A stretch of DNA of 64,000 nt, taken from NCBI RefSeq assembly GCF_030254645.1, contig NZ_CP116346.1, forward strand, positions 1,840,001 to 1,904,000, written 5' to 3'. The translations under genes and the position numbers were made by a program. Numbering within the stretch: the stretch's first letter is position 1; every line of letters starts with the position of its first letter. The notes beneath the pieces were generated by a model. It was not told the DNA's origin and made no database searches. It saw nothing but the letters and a program-made list of their open reading frames with translations. Shown here in pieces: positions 15,174 to 24,112 of this stretch. Source of the DNA: Paucibacter sediminis (GTDB taxonomy: Bacteria > Pseudomonadota > Gammaproteobacteria > Burkholderiales > Burkholderiaceae_C).

Positions 15174-15983
15174 GTGCAGCTGCTGCGAATGGTGCTGTTG
15201 TCGGGCTTGATGCTGTTCGGCATGGCCGCTACCGCGGCCTGCCCGGAGCGCATCCGCGTCGTCTTCACCGACTCCAGTTATGAACCGCTGATCGCCGGCC
15301 GGGACAGCCATTTCGCCGAGCCGCCCGGCTTGTTGGTGAGCTGGACCAGGCAGGCATTGCAGCGCATGGGCTGCCTTGAGCGGGCCGAACTGCTGCGCCA
15401 GCCGCAGGTGCGCACGCGCCGGTTGATCACCGAGAAACCGGCGCGCGTCGATCTGGTCGTTGGCGTGTTCGAGGGCTCGCCGTTCTCGCCCTTGGTCGAG
15501 TTCCCGCCCATCGATCACCGGCCCGAGCGCGATCTGAGTGTCGGCGAGCTCGATATCGCGCTCTACGCGCGCCGCGACAGCGACCCCGTATGGGACGGAC
15601 GGACGCTGCGGCTGGCGCCCGGGCAGACCGTGGGTGCCTTGCGCGATACGGTGTTCGGCGCCATCGCGGAGGCGCACGGCTGGCCCACCACGGATGCGCT
15701 GACGACCGAAAACGCGCTGCAGATGCTGCTGGCGCGGCGCACCAGCTACCTGCTGACCTATGCCGGCTTTGCGGACGCACGCATGCGGGCGGATGGACAA
15801 CTGGCCGCGCAGCTGGTGAAGCTGGCGCCACCGGTGGACCGGCGGCGTCTTTATGCGGTGGCCTCGCACGATTTCCTGCGCGCTGAGCCCGCCTTCGTGA
15901 AACGCTTCTGGGTCGAGATGTGTCTGCAGGGCAATGCGCTGCGCGATGCGCCGTTCAAGTGCCTGCCCCCGCCCGCAACTTGA
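15174..15983 (+). CDS. periplasmic solute-binding-like protein
   Basis: A 269-residue protein. GTG at 15174 is preferred because GGAAGGGG stands about a dozen bases before it and the protein then begins with a signal peptide (VQLLRMVLLSGLMLFGMAATA). An ATG at 15189 would also work. The mature part starts CPERIRVVFTDSSYEPL, has a hinge-like TVGALRDTVFGAIAEAHGW segment and FLRAEPAFVKRFWVEMC near the end, as in short family 3 binding-like proteins of Burkholderiales. No transport partner genes adjoin it. Its C-terminal GNALRDAPFKCLPPP has a Cys that could pair with Cys near residue 220-240. Confidence 0.7.
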   Translation: MQLLRMVLLSGLMLFGMAATAACPERIRVVFTDSSYEPLIAGRDSHFAEPPGLLVSWTRQALQRMGCLERAELLRQPQVRTRRLITEKPARVDLVVGVFEGSPFSPLVEFPPIDHRPERDLSVGELDIALYARRDSDPVWDGRTLRLAPGQTVGALRDTVFGAIAEAHGWPTTDALTTENALQMLLARRTSYLLTYAGFADARMRADGQLAAQLVKLAPPVDRRRLYAVASHDFLRAEPAFVKRFWVEMCLQGNALRDAPFKCLPPPAT

Positions 15984-15994
15984 AGAGCGCTGCA

Positions 15995-16597
15995 TCACAG
16001 CACGCGCGGCAGCTCGCGCCGCACCAGCACGCGATCGCCGAAGTCGAAATGCCACCACTCGGTGGCAATGCCTTGGAAGCCGGCCTGGCGCATCGCCGCG
16101 CGCAGCCAGCCGCGTTCGCTCAGCTGGGCGGCGCTGAGCAGGCCGCGCGCCAGGTGCTCGGCCTCGTACTCGGGATGCGAGATCGGCGCCATCTCGTCGA
16201 AGCCCGAGCCCATGTCGACCTCGCGGCCCTGCGGGTCCAGCAGCGTGACGTCCACCGCCATGCCGAAGGAGTGGATCGAGCCGCGCTCGGGGTGGGCCAG
16301 GTAGAGGGCCAGCGGCGTGCCGGCCAGCTCGGCATAGAGCGCCTCCTGCACGCGCTGCGGGCGCAGCGCGTCCAGCACGCGCAGGCGGTAGCCGGGGCGC
16401 TGCCGGGCCAGCCATTGCGCGGCACTGGCGAGCGCCGCGGCCGCTTCACGCCGCAGATAGGCGCAGTCCAGGCCGCCGTAGACGTCGCGGCCGACGAAGT
16501 TGTCGGGGCTGGCGTAGCGCAGGTCCACGTCCACGCCCTCCAGGCTCAGCAGGGCGCGGAAGTCGGGGTGGCCGGCAATGTCTTCGCAGGCAATCAT
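15995..16597 (-). CDS. ddpX: D-alanyl-D-alanine dipeptidase (peptidase M15D, VanX/DdpX family)
   Basis: A 200-residue protein with the zinc-site motif SIHSFGMAVD (SxHxxGxAxD) and the EWWHFD segment that supplies the catalytic Glu and third ligand His. The conserved DALRPQRVQ arm (Arg) and DMGSGFDEM are also present. The family hydrolyses free D-Ala-D-Ala. There is no signal peptide, as in DdpX. The start ATG shares one base with the stop of the upstream LysR gene (TGATG), so it is last in a transcript that also encodes a dipeptide-binding protein, an agmatinase family protein and a TonB receptor. This context suggests use of cell-wall D-Ala-D-Ala as nutrient rather than vancomycin resistance. 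Confidence 0.9.
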   Translation of the reverse strand: MIACEDIAGHPDFRALLSLEGVDVDLRYASPDNFVGRDVYGGLDCAYLRREAAAALASAAQWLARQRPGYRLRVLDALRPQRVQEALYAELAGTPLALYLAHPERGSIHSFGMAVDVTLLDPQGREVDMGSGFDEMAPISHPEYEAEHLARGLLSAAQLSERGWLRAAMRQAGFQGIATEWWHFDFGDRVLVRRELPRVL

Positions 16598-17502
16598 CAG
16601 GCTTCGCCCACCGAGCCCAGGTGCTCGCGCGCCGCCTGGCCCAGGAAGCCGACCAGCTTGCGCGCCGGCTGCGCCAGCGGCGCATTGGCGGCGGTGAGCA
16701 GGTAGAGCTGCACGGGGATGCGCGGCAGCAGCGGCCGCACGCGCACGCGGGCGCGGTCGGCCGAGGCGGCGGTGAAGGGGTCCACCACCGTCATGCCCAC
16801 GCCAGCCTCCACCAGGGCGCGCGCCAGCTGGTAGGTCTGCACGGTGATGCGGCTGGCGATCTCCAGGCCCTGGGCCTCGAAGGCGCTCATCACCACGCTG
16901 CCCAGCGGATCGTCCTCGGCCATCGCGATCAGCTCGCTGCGGATCTGCTCGATCGGCAACGGCCCTTCGCCGGCGGCCTCGGGGCTGCCCAGCGGGCACA
17001 GCGCCATCATCGGCCCGGCGGCCAGCACCTCGGCCTTGATGCCGGGGTGGCGCGGGTCCTGCAGCGAGAGCGCCAGGTCGGCCTCGCCCAGCAGCAGGGC
17101 GTTGACGATCTCGCGCGTGTGGTTGGTGGCGAGGATGCAGCGGCTGGCCGGAAAGGCCTTGGCCCAATGCGTCATCGCCGCCGGGATCACCGAGGCACCC
17201 AGGGTCGGGGTGGCGACCAGCTTGACCTGCTCGGAGATGCCCGAGCGCAGATTGGCCGCCAGGCGCCTGATCGTCACCAGATCGCGGTTCAGCTTGTCGA
17301 TCTCGACGAACAGGCGCTGCGCCTCGGGGGTGGGGTAGAGCTTGCCCTTGAGGCGGTCGAACAGCGGCATGCCCAGCTGCAGTTCGGCATGCTGCAGCAC
17401 CTTGGTCACCGCCGGCTGCGAGATGTGCAGCAGCTGGGCCGCACCGCTGATGGTGCCGGCCTGCATGATGGCGTGGAAGACCTCGATGTGCCGGAGTCTC
17501 AT
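16597..17502 (-). CDS. LysR-family transcriptional regulator
   Basis: A 301-residue protein. The helix-turn-helix is FHAIMQAGTISGAAQLLHIS followed by QPAVTKVLQHAELQLGMPLF and GKLYPTPEAQRLF. The effector domain begins KLVATPTLGASVIPAAM (about 93). It lies between the dipeptide-binding-protein gene (four-base overlap, ATGA) and ddpX (one-base overlap), an unusual position for a LysR gene, which is usually divergent. It may therefore be autoregulated with the operon. The style resembles regulators of amino acid or opine use. Confidence 0.88.
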   Translation of the reverse strand: MRLRHIEVFHAIMQAGTISGAAQLLHISQPAVTKVLQHAELQLGMPLFDRLKGKLYPTPEAQRLFVEIDKLNRDLVTIRRLAANLRSGISEQVKLVATPTLGASVIPAAMTHWAKAFPASRCILATNHTREIVNALLLGEADLALSLQDPRHPGIKAEVLAAGPMMALCPLGSPEAAGEGPLPIEQIRSELIAMAEDDPLGSVVMSAFEAQGLEIASRITVQTYQLARALVEAGVGMTVVDPFTAASADRARVRVRPLLPRIPVQLYLLTAANAPLAQPARKLVGFLGQAAREHLGSVGEA

Positions 17503-19076
17503 TTCCTGTAGACGTTCTCGAAATCGACGCTGCCGTTGGGCGCCATGATGAAGCCCTGCACATCCTTGCGCACCGGGATGTAGACGGTGGAATGCGCCAT
17601 CGTGATCCAGGGCCGCTCGCGCTTGAAGATCTCCTGCGCCTGCTCGTACATGGCGATGCGCTTCTTGGGGTCAGGTGTTGCGCGCGCGTCGTTGATGAGC
17701 TTCTCGAACTCGGGGTTGCAGAACTTCACGCCGCTCTGGTTGGCGGCGCAGCTCAGGTTGGGGGTGAGGAAGTCGTCGGCATCGCCGTTGTCGCCCGACC
17801 AGCCGCTCATATAGACATGGTGCTCGCCCTGGTTGGCGCGCTTCAGGTACTCGCCCCACTCATAGGTCTTGATGTGGGCCCTGACGCCGATCTTGGCCCA
17901 GTCCTGCTGGATCAGCTGCGCCATCAGCTGGCCGTTGGGGTTGGTGGGGCGCGTCACCGGCAGGGCCCAGAGGTCGATCTCGAAGCCGTTCGGAAAACCC
18001 GCCTTGGCCAGCAACTGCTTGGCGCGCTCGGGGCTGTATTCGTTCTTGAGCTTCTTGTTGTAGCCGGGAATGGCGGGCGGGAAGGCGCTCACCGCCTGCA
18101 TCGCGTCGCCGCGCGGGAACAGGGCCTTGAAGATGGCGTCGCGGTCCACCGCGATGTCCAGCGCCTCGCGCACCTCGCGCTTGTCGACCGGCGGCTTCTT
18201 CAGATTGAAGCTCAGGTAGGAGATGTTGAGTGCCTGGATCTTCAGCAGCTGCACATCGGGCTTGCCGTCCAGCGAGCTCACGTCCACATCGCGCAGCGGC
18301 GCGGTGACCTGGCATTCGCCCGCCAGCAGCTTCTGCACCCGCACATTGGGCTCGCGGCTGATGCTGAACACCAGGGCGGTGGTCTTCTGCTTCTCGCCCC
18401 AGTAGTCGGGGTTGGGCTCCATGCGCACCACATCGTCCTTGGCATAGGACTTGAACTTGTAGGGCCCGGTGCCCACCGGCTGGTTGTTGATCTGGTTGGC
18501 GCGCCCGTCCTTCAGGAGCTGGGCGCCGTACTCGGCCGAGTGCATGCCGGCAAACGCCATCGCCAGATAGGTCTGGAAGATCACATTGGGCTGCTTCAGG
18601 CGGAAGCGCACCGTGTAATCGTCGACGCGGTCGATGCCCTCGATGAGCTTGGCCAGGCCAAGGTTCTGCGGATAGACGAAGTTGGCCGGGAAGGCCTGGT
18701 TGAAGGGGTGCTTGGGGTCGATGAAGCGCCCGAAGGTGAACAGCACGTCGTCGGCATTGAACTGCCGCGTGGGCGTGAAGTACGGCGTCTTGTGGAAGTT
18801 CACGCCGCGCCGCAGCGTGAAGGTGAAGGTCTTGGCGTCCGGCGCGATCGTCCAGGCGGTGGCCAGCTGCGGCTCCAGCTCGGTGCCGCCGCGCTTGAAG
18901 CCCAGCAGGCCCTGGAACATCTGGCTGTTGACGTTGTTGGTGCTGGCCGAGTCCCACAGCCCGGGGTCGAAGCCCTCGGGGCTGGCATCGGCGCAGTAGA
19001 CCAGGGGCTTGGCGGCCACACCGAAGCTGAGGAGCAGGCCAAGGGCCAGGGCGAGCGGGCTGGAAGTGGGCGTCAT
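17499..19076 (-). CDS. dppA: dipeptide/oligopeptide ABC transporter substrate-binding protein
   Basis: A 525-residue family 5 binding protein with a signal peptide (MTPTSSPLALALGLLLSFGVAA). It starts LVYCADASPEGFDPGLWD and has LATAWTIAPDAKTFTFTLRR and VGTGPYKFKSY, as in DppA. Paired Cys residues near CAANQSGVKFC fit the DppA disulfide pattern. There are no permease genes next to it; the complete dppBCDF set at 26.5-30.4 kb lacks its own binding protein and is the probable partner. It follows an agmatinase family gene and overlaps the LysR gene by four bases. Substrates may be D-Ala-D-Ala or murein peptides, by context. Confidence 0.88.
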   Translation of the reverse strand: MTPTSSPLALALGLLLSFGVAAKPLVYCADASPEGFDPGLWDSASTNNVNSQMFQGLLGFKRGGTELEPQLATAWTIAPDAKTFTFTLRRGVNFHKTPYFTPTRQFNADDVLFTFGRFIDPKHPFNQAFPANFVYPQNLGLAKLIEGIDRVDDYTVRFRLKQPNVIFQTYLAMAFAGMHSAEYGAQLLKDGRANQINNQPVGTGPYKFKSYAKDDVVRMEPNPDYWGEKQKTTALVFSISREPNVRVQKLLAGECQVTAPLRDVDVSSLDGKPDVQLLKIQALNISYLSFNLKKPPVDKREVREALDIAVDRDAIFKALFPRGDAMQAVSAFPPAIPGYNKKLKNEYSPERAKQLLAKAGFPNGFEIDLWALPVTRPTNPNGQLMAQLIQQDWAKIGVRAHIKTYEWGEYLKRANQGEHHVYMSGWSGDNGDADDFLTPNLSCAANQSGVKFCNPEFEKLINDARATPDPKKRIAMYEQAQEIFKRERPWITMAHSTVYIPVRKDVQGFIMAPNGSVDFENVYRK

Positions 19077-19152
19077 GAGGGGAGCGGCAACAAGGTGGTG
19101 GCCATTGTTGGGAGCCCCCACCCGGAACAACAAGTGACAAGTCCGGCGCTGA

Positions 19153-20106
19153 CTATAACCTTGGCTTATGGCGCGCCTTGGCGAGCTGCCCGCACAGATA
19201 GGTCCAGACGCACTGAGCCGCCGCATAGCTGGTGAGCTCGGCATGGTCGTAGGGCGGTGCCACTTCCACGCAGTCCATGCCCACGAAGTTCAGCGGCGCC
19301 AGCTCCTCGAGGATGCTGAAGACCTGGTTCGTCGTCATGCCGCCGGGCTCGGGCGTGCCGGTGCCGGGCGCGAAGGCGGGGTCCAGGCAGTCGATGTCCA
19401 GGCTCAGGTAGAGGGGCGGGTGGTCCAGCGCGGCCATGCGCTCTTCCACCTGCTGCAGCACCGGGCTGAGCTGGATCGGGCTTTCCAGGCCGCGCAGGGT
19501 GCGGGCGTCGAAGATCAGCCCGCCCTGTTCCTTCACATACTCGCGCGCCTCGCGCAGGCCGGCCGAGCGTATGCCGATCTGCACAAAGCCCTCCTTCAGC
19601 ACCAGACCCTCCTGGATCGCCTCGTAGACCCAGGTGCCATGGCCGCTGGGCTCGCCGAAATGGTCTTCCCAGGTGTCGCAATGGGCATCGAAATGGATCA
19701 CCGCCAGCGGCCGGCCGTAATGGGCCTTGTAGGCGCGCAGCAGCGGCAGGGTGATGGAATGGTCGCCGCCCAGCCAGGCCATGTGCTGCCTGGCGATCAT
19801 CGGGGCGATCAGCGGCAGCATCGCCGCGCGCATGGCCTCCAGGCTGGTGTTGGGCAGGGGCAGATCGCCCAGGTCGCTGCAGTGACCCTCGGGGCTGGTG
19901 TCGAACAGCGGGTGCGTGCCGTCGCACAGCATGTGGCTGGCTTCGCGGATGGCGCGCGGGCCGAAGCGCGCGCCGGGGCGGTTGGTCACGCAGCCGTCCC
20001 AGGCGATGCCGGCGATGGCGTAGGGCGTGGGGGAGGGCTGCCGGGCATCGCCCTGGGGCAGCTTCATGAAGGCGGTGTTGCTGAGGAAGGCGAAGCTGTT
20101 GCTCAT
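19153..20106 (-). CDS. speB: agmatinase/ureohydrolase family protein
   Basis: A 317-residue arginase-fold protein. The manganese motifs are GGDHS (113-117), DAHCDTW (140-146) and SLDIDCLDP (235-243). TNRPGARFGPRAIR and the segment around VQIGIRS (about 176-181) are close to agmatinase, which converts agmatine to putrescine and urea. Related enzymes act on guanidinobutyrate or guanidine, so the substrate is open. There is a four-base gap to the upstream hydrolase gene, placing it within the TonB receptor operon. The start ATG at 20106 is the first before the conserved fold; the frame continues upstream without similarity. Confidence 0.82.
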   Translation of the reverse strand: MSNSFAFLSNTAFMKLPQGDARQPSPTPYAIAGIAWDGCVTNRPGARFGPRAIREASHMLCDGTHPLFDTSPEGHCSDLGDLPLPNTSLEAMRAAMLPLIAPMIARQHMAWLGGDHSITLPLLRAYKAHYGRPLAVIHFDAHCDTWEDHFGEPSGHGTWVYEAIQEGLVLKEGFVQIGIRSAGLREAREYVKEQGGLIFDARTLRGLESPIQLSPVLQQVEERMAALDHPPLYLSLDIDCLDPAFAPGTGTPEPGGMTTNQVFSILEELAPLNFVGMDCVEVAPPYDHAELTSYAAAQCVWTYLCGQLAKARHKPRL

Positions 20107-20110
20107 CAAA

Positions 20111-21406
20111 CTATCCTTTGGGCATGGGCAGTGCCGCCGACAGGGCCTGCAGCAGGGGCTCCTCCCACCTGTCGAAGGCCGAGTAGCGGCCGGGGTGTGT
20201 GTCGGGATCATCGGGCAGACCGTTGATCACGTACATCATGCCCCAGCGCTGGGCTGGGTTGAAGAAGAAGCCGGCCCGCAGGCCGTACGCGTCGCCCACG
20301 TGACCCCAGGCCTGCAGGCCGCCCGAACGGCGCAGCCGATCCCCGTAGCCCGGGCCGCTGCGGTCAATGAAGTGCTGCAGTCCCAGGCCCCAGGCCTGGA
20401 ACAGGCCGCCGAAGTCGTCGCCGTTGGCCAAGCTGGGCGCATGGCGCCAATGCTCGTTGAGCATGGTGGCCACCGTGGCGGGCTGCAGCAAGACCTGGCC
20501 CTCGAAGCGGCCCTGGTCAAGCAGGAGTTGCAGCATGCGCGCCAGGCCTGGCAGGCTGATGCGCAGCCCGCCCTGCGGGGCAAACAGCGTGCCGTTGCTG
20601 CCGGGCTGATACTGGCCCAGCTCTGCGGGCGGCGCAGCTGGGCCCGCGGCCGCGTCGTCGGCCTGCGGCAACCATTGCGCGCCACGCCGCCGACACAGGC
20701 TGGCGAGCCGGCGCTGCGCCTCGGCGGGCAGGCTGGCGGCGTTGAAGCCACCGACGATGCCCAGCGGCGCCAGCAGCAATTCGTCCATCAGGAGATCGAA
20801 GCGCTGGCCGCTCACGGCCTCCATCACCGTGGCGATGAGGCCGAAGGCCAGATTGCAGTACGAGAAGAAGCGGCCGGGCGCCTGCGGTAACCAGGCCGCC
20901 GGGTCGCGCAAGCTGCGGCGCAGCGCCTGGCCATCGGCAAAGCGGGTGCCGAGGGCGTCGCTGAGCCCGCTGCGGTGGCTGAGCAGCAGGCGCAGGGTGA
21001 TGGGCTGCCCCGGGTGGGCAGGGTGGCGTGGCCGAAAGTCCAGGTACTGGCCCACATCGGTGTCCAGCGCCAGCTGGCCGCGCTCCACCATGCGCATCAC
21101 CGCCACGGCCACCACCAGCTTGGAGACGGATGCAACTCGGTAGAGCGTGTGCTCGCTGACCGCCTGCGCCGGCGCCAGGCGGGCCCAGCCGGCCTGGGCC
21201 TGCTGCACGATCTCGCCGTCCCGCATGAGCAGCCCCGCGGCGCTGAGCAGGGGCTGCCTGGGGTCTTGCACCAAGGCCCGCACCGTGTCGCCCAGCGATG
21301 CCGTGTCGGCCGCGCGGGCGCCGTGGCCGCGCAGGGGTGCCGCCAGCATGCCGCCCAGCAGGATGCGCCGCCGCGTCAGATCTGCCGCAGCCAGCTGCCG
21401 GCTCAT
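20111..21406 (-). CDS. beta-lactamase class C-type serine hydrolase
   Basis: A 431-residue protein with a TRRRILLGGMLAAPLRGHGA leader that looks like a twin-arginine signal. Motifs are SVSK (93-96), YCN (183-185) and a C-terminal GHVGDAYGL in place of KTG, the pattern of class C-related esterases and peptidases. Family members include D-aminopeptidases and DD-peptidases, so a role on D-amino-acid peptides is plausible. The start overlaps the stop of the TonB receptor gene by four bases, and the next gene follows four bases after its stop, so it lies inside that operon. It is probably not a resistance enzyme, given this company. Confidence 0.85.
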   Translation of the reverse strand: MSRQLAAADLTRRRILLGGMLAAPLRGHGARAADTASLGDTVRALVQDPRQPLLSAAGLLMRDGEIVQQAQAGWARLAPAQAVSEHTLYRVASVSKLVVAVAVMRMVERGQLALDTDVGQYLDFRPRHPAHPGQPITLRLLLSHRSGLSDALGTRFADGQALRRSLRDPAAWLPQAPGRFFSYCNLAFGLIATVMEAVSGQRFDLLMDELLLAPLGIVGGFNAASLPAEAQRRLASLCRRRGAQWLPQADDAAAGPAAPPAELGQYQPGSNGTLFAPQGGLRISLPGLARMLQLLLDQGRFEGQVLLQPATVATMLNEHWRHAPSLANGDDFGGLFQAWGLGLQHFIDRSGPGYGDRLRRSGGLQAWGHVGDAYGLRAGFFFNPAQRWGMMYVINGLPDDPDTHPGRYSAFDRWEEPLLQALSAALPMPKG

Positions 21407-23931
21407 TTGAAGCTGTAGCTCAGGTTCAAGCCCACCGTGCGCGGCTGGGTGGTGATGAGGCGCCGGCCCAGCTGCGTGTCGCCCACGGCCTGGTAGGAGG
21501 TGATCGCGCGCACATCACGCAGGTTTTGCACCCACAGGCTCAAGTCCCAGTGATCCCAGCTCAGACCGAGATTGGCATTGAGCAGGGTGTAGGCCGCATA
21601 GGCATGCGGGGCCGCTTGCTTGGGGTCGTCCTGGCGCGAGGAGAGCACGGCGCCCACCCGGCGCGCGTTCAGCCCGGCGCTGAACTCCATGCCGTTTTCC
21701 AGCTCCCGGCTGTAGCGCAGGCCCGCGGTGTGCTTCCAGGCGGGCGCGCCGCCCAGCGCACCGCCGGCCGACCAGGTGGTGCAGCCGCTGCCGTCCACGT
21801 AGGCGCACAGGGTCTTGGTCTGGTCCCACTCGGCCTTGGTGTAGGCGCTGTTCAGGCTGAACTGCCAGTGTTCGTTGAGCAGGTAGCGCGCGGCGAACTC
21901 GATGCCCTGCGTGTGCGCATCCGGGCCGTTGGCCGTGCCGTTGATCGGGAAGCCGATGCCGAAGTTGGGGCTGTCGGGATTGTGGTCTTCCAGGCTTTGC
22001 GAGAAGTCGGTCTGCGTGTTCTTCCACTTGATGCGGTAGACATCGGCCTGCAGCTGCAGGCGGCGCTCCAGCGCAAAGCCCTTCACGCCGAGCTCGAAGT
22101 TGGTGGTGGTGTCGGGCAGGTAGTTCTGGACCTGCGGGTTCACGGCCTTGACGGTGCCGGCAAAGCTGTCCACATCGTCGCGGAAGCCGTTGCTGCCGCC
22201 GCGGCGGAATCCTTGCGAGAGCGTGGCGTAGCCCAGCATGTCGTCGCTGAGCTGGTAGGCGCTGTTGAGCTTGAAATAGGCCTTGCCCTTGCCGCTGTCG
22301 GTGAATTCGCCGCCGCGGCTGGTGGAGCCGATGTAGTCGCGCACCAGGGGCGTGGCGCGGTCCTCGTAGTTGAAGACGCGAGCCCCTGCGGTGAGGGTCC
22401 AGCGCTCGGTGGGCTTGAAGCTCAACTCGCCATAGGCGGCGGTTTCGCGGTAGCGGCTCTGCATGTCTTCGGCATAGCCCTCGTCCACACGGCCGCCCAC
22501 GGCGGCGCGCGTCCAGGTGAGCGCGGGGTACCAGCTCTGCAGCACCGGGAAGCCCACGGCATCCAGGCCCGGCAGCCATTCGGAGAAGCGCAGGTTCTTG
22601 TCCTGGCCGTTGCGGTACAGGCCCAGCAACCAGTTCCAGGGGCCACTGCCGTTGGACACCAGGCGCAGCTCATGGCTGTGGCCGCGGTAGCGGTTGTCGA
22701 AGCTCATGAAGGCGCTGCGCTTGCTGTCGCCCAGGCCCAGGCCGGTGATCCAGCCGTAGTAGCTGTTGCCATTGGCCGCGTAATCACCCTGGCCGACGCG
22801 CGCATCGCTGAAGCGCGAGCTGCTGGCGTGCAGGCGCGCGAAGCCGAGGTTCCAGTCCAGGTCCAGGCTGTCGAGCTTGAAGTCGCGGTCGGCGTACTCC
22901 GGGTAGCGCGAGATCAGGGTGTGGTCGTTCACCACGAAAGGGGTGTCCCAAGTGGAGTCGTAGTTCGCGCCCGGGTTCTGTGCCTGCGCCACCTTCACCG
23001 GCAGGGTGTTGGCGCCATTGCTGCCATGCGCCAGCATCGATTGCTCCGCATGGGCCAGCAGCAGCTCCAGGTCGGCGGTGGGCTTGAACAGCAGGGAGAC
23101 CCGGCCACCCTTGACACGCTGCCAGTCGTCGCGTGGGTACAGCAGGGTGCCGGCGTCCGGGCGGCCGTCCCAGGCCAGCTTGGGGTCGGTGATCCAGGGT
23201 CGGTTGGCCAGGCGGTCGGTGTAGCCCTTCTCATCCAGCTTGGCCAGCGAGACGCGCAGGGCCAGCTGCTCGCTCAACGGCGCGTTCAGCATCAGGTCGG
23301 TGTCGTTGCTCAAGGCCCCGTGGCGCGTCCGGTAGAAGGAGGTGTTGAGCCTGGCGTCGAAGCCGCGCGTGTCGGGCTTGTTGGTGATGTAGCGGATGGT
23401 GCCGCCCAGGCTGCCGGCGCCGTAGAGTGTGCCCTGCGGGCCCAGCAGGGTTTCGACGCGAGACACGTCCTTGATGCGGTAGCCCATATGCGGCAGCGGC
23501 GTGTCGTCCAGGTAGTAGGCCACCGTGGTGCGGATGAACTGTTCCAGGTTGTTGGCGTTGACGTTGGAGACGTTCAGGCCCCGCACCGAGACCGAATCGG
23601 CAAAGCGTGCGCTGTTGCCGGGGGCGTTGATGGAGACGTTCTCGGCGATCAGCTTCTTGGCGTCGCTGATGTTCGCCTCGCGCAGCTGCTCCTGCGTGAG
23701 CGCGCTGACGTTGTAGGGCACCTTGTGCGCAGCCTGGTTGCGCTTGCTCGAGGTGATCACCACGGTCTCGAGCTTGTCGGTGGGCTTCTTGCTGCCCGGG
23801 CTCAGGATCGGCAAGGCTTCGTCATTCGCCTCGGCTGCTTGAAGCTGCGCGTGGGCCGGCGCCAGCAGGCCCAGCGTCAGCAATGCCACTGCATGCGCCA
23901 CCGGGGTGGCGGAGATCTTTGTTGCGCTCAT
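21403..23931 (-). CDS. TonB-dependent outer-membrane receptor (FecA/FhuE-like style)
   Basis: An 842-residue protein with a signal peptide (MSATKISATPVAHAVALLTL...AHA). A TonB box-like DKLETVVITSS precedes the plug, which contains VPYNVSALTQEQLREANIS, DSVSVRGLNVSNVN, VETLLGPQGTLYGAGSLGGT and TIRYITNKP. The barrel ends with LNLSYSFK, a terminal-aromatic arrangement. It heads a minus-strand transcript with a serine hydrolase, agmatinase family protein, peptide-binding protein, LysR regulator and D-Ala-D-Ala dipeptidase, so its ligand is more probably a peptide-like compound than a ferric siderophore. Divergent LysR gene and operator lie upstream. Confidence 0.9.
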   Translation of the reverse strand: MSATKISATPVAHAVALLTLGLLAPAHAQLQAAEANDEALPILSPGSKKPTDKLETVVITSSKRNQAAHKVPYNVSALTQEQLREANISDAKKLIAENVSINAPGNSARFADSVSVRGLNVSNVNANNLEQFIRTTVAYYLDDTPLPHMGYRIKDVSRVETLLGPQGTLYGAGSLGGTIRYITNKPDTRGFDARLNTSFYRTRHGALSNDTDLMLNAPLSEQLALRVSLAKLDEKGYTDRLANRPWITDPKLAWDGRPDAGTLLYPRDDWQRVKGGRVSLLFKPTADLELLLAHAEQSMLAHGSNGANTLPVKVAQAQNPGANYDSTWDTPFVVNDHTLISRYPEYADRDFKLDSLDLDWNLGFARLHASSSRFSDARVGQGDYAANGNSYYGWITGLGLGDSKRSAFMSFDNRYRGHSHELRLVSNGSGPWNWLLGLYRNGQDKNLRFSEWLPGLDAVGFPVLQSWYPALTWTRAAVGGRVDEGYAEDMQSRYRETAAYGELSFKPTERWTLTAGARVFNYEDRATPLVRDYIGSTSRGGEFTDSGKGKAYFKLNSAYQLSDDMLGYATLSQGFRRGGSNGFRDDVDSFAGTVKAVNPQVQNYLPDTTTNFELGVKGFALERRLQLQADVYRIKWKNTQTDFSQSLEDHNPDSPNFGIGFPINGTANGPDAHTQGIEFAARYLLNEHWQFSLNSAYTKAEWDQTKTLCAYVDGSGCTTWSAGGALGGAPAWKHTAGLRYSRELENGMEFSAGLNARRVGAVLSSRQDDPKQAAPHAYAAYTLLNANLGLSWDHWDLSLWVQNLRDVRAITSYQAVGDTQLGRRLITTQPRTVGLNLSYSFK

Positions 23932-24073
23932 CGTCAAGTACTCCTCGCTTGGGGATGGCGCGACTTTCACGGCTGTGCAGTGCCGCGGCGATTGAGATTT
24001 CTGCGCGCCCCCATGCCACGCGGTTATGCCGTTGCCGCGCTCTCCTGGGAGAACAGCATGCCCAAGGCTGATG

Positions 24074-24106
24074 TCCTATTTGGAAACCTGTGGTTTCCAA
24101 GTAGGA
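24074..24106. promoter_or_regulatory. 33-base inverted repeat between TonB receptor operon and LysR gene
   Basis: TCCTATTTGGAAACC and GGTTTCCAAGTAGGA flank TGT, with 14 of 15 arm positions matching. It lies just before the LysR start and 143 bases before the receptor start. Such long dyads in divergent LysR promoters are usually the regulator's own binding site. Binding is inferred. Confidence 0.7.
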
Positions 24107-24112
24107 TTTGCC

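Noticed and set aside
15995-16597. Vancomycin resistance VanX
   Set aside because: No vanH or vanA-type ligase nearby; the context is peptide use, as for DdpX.
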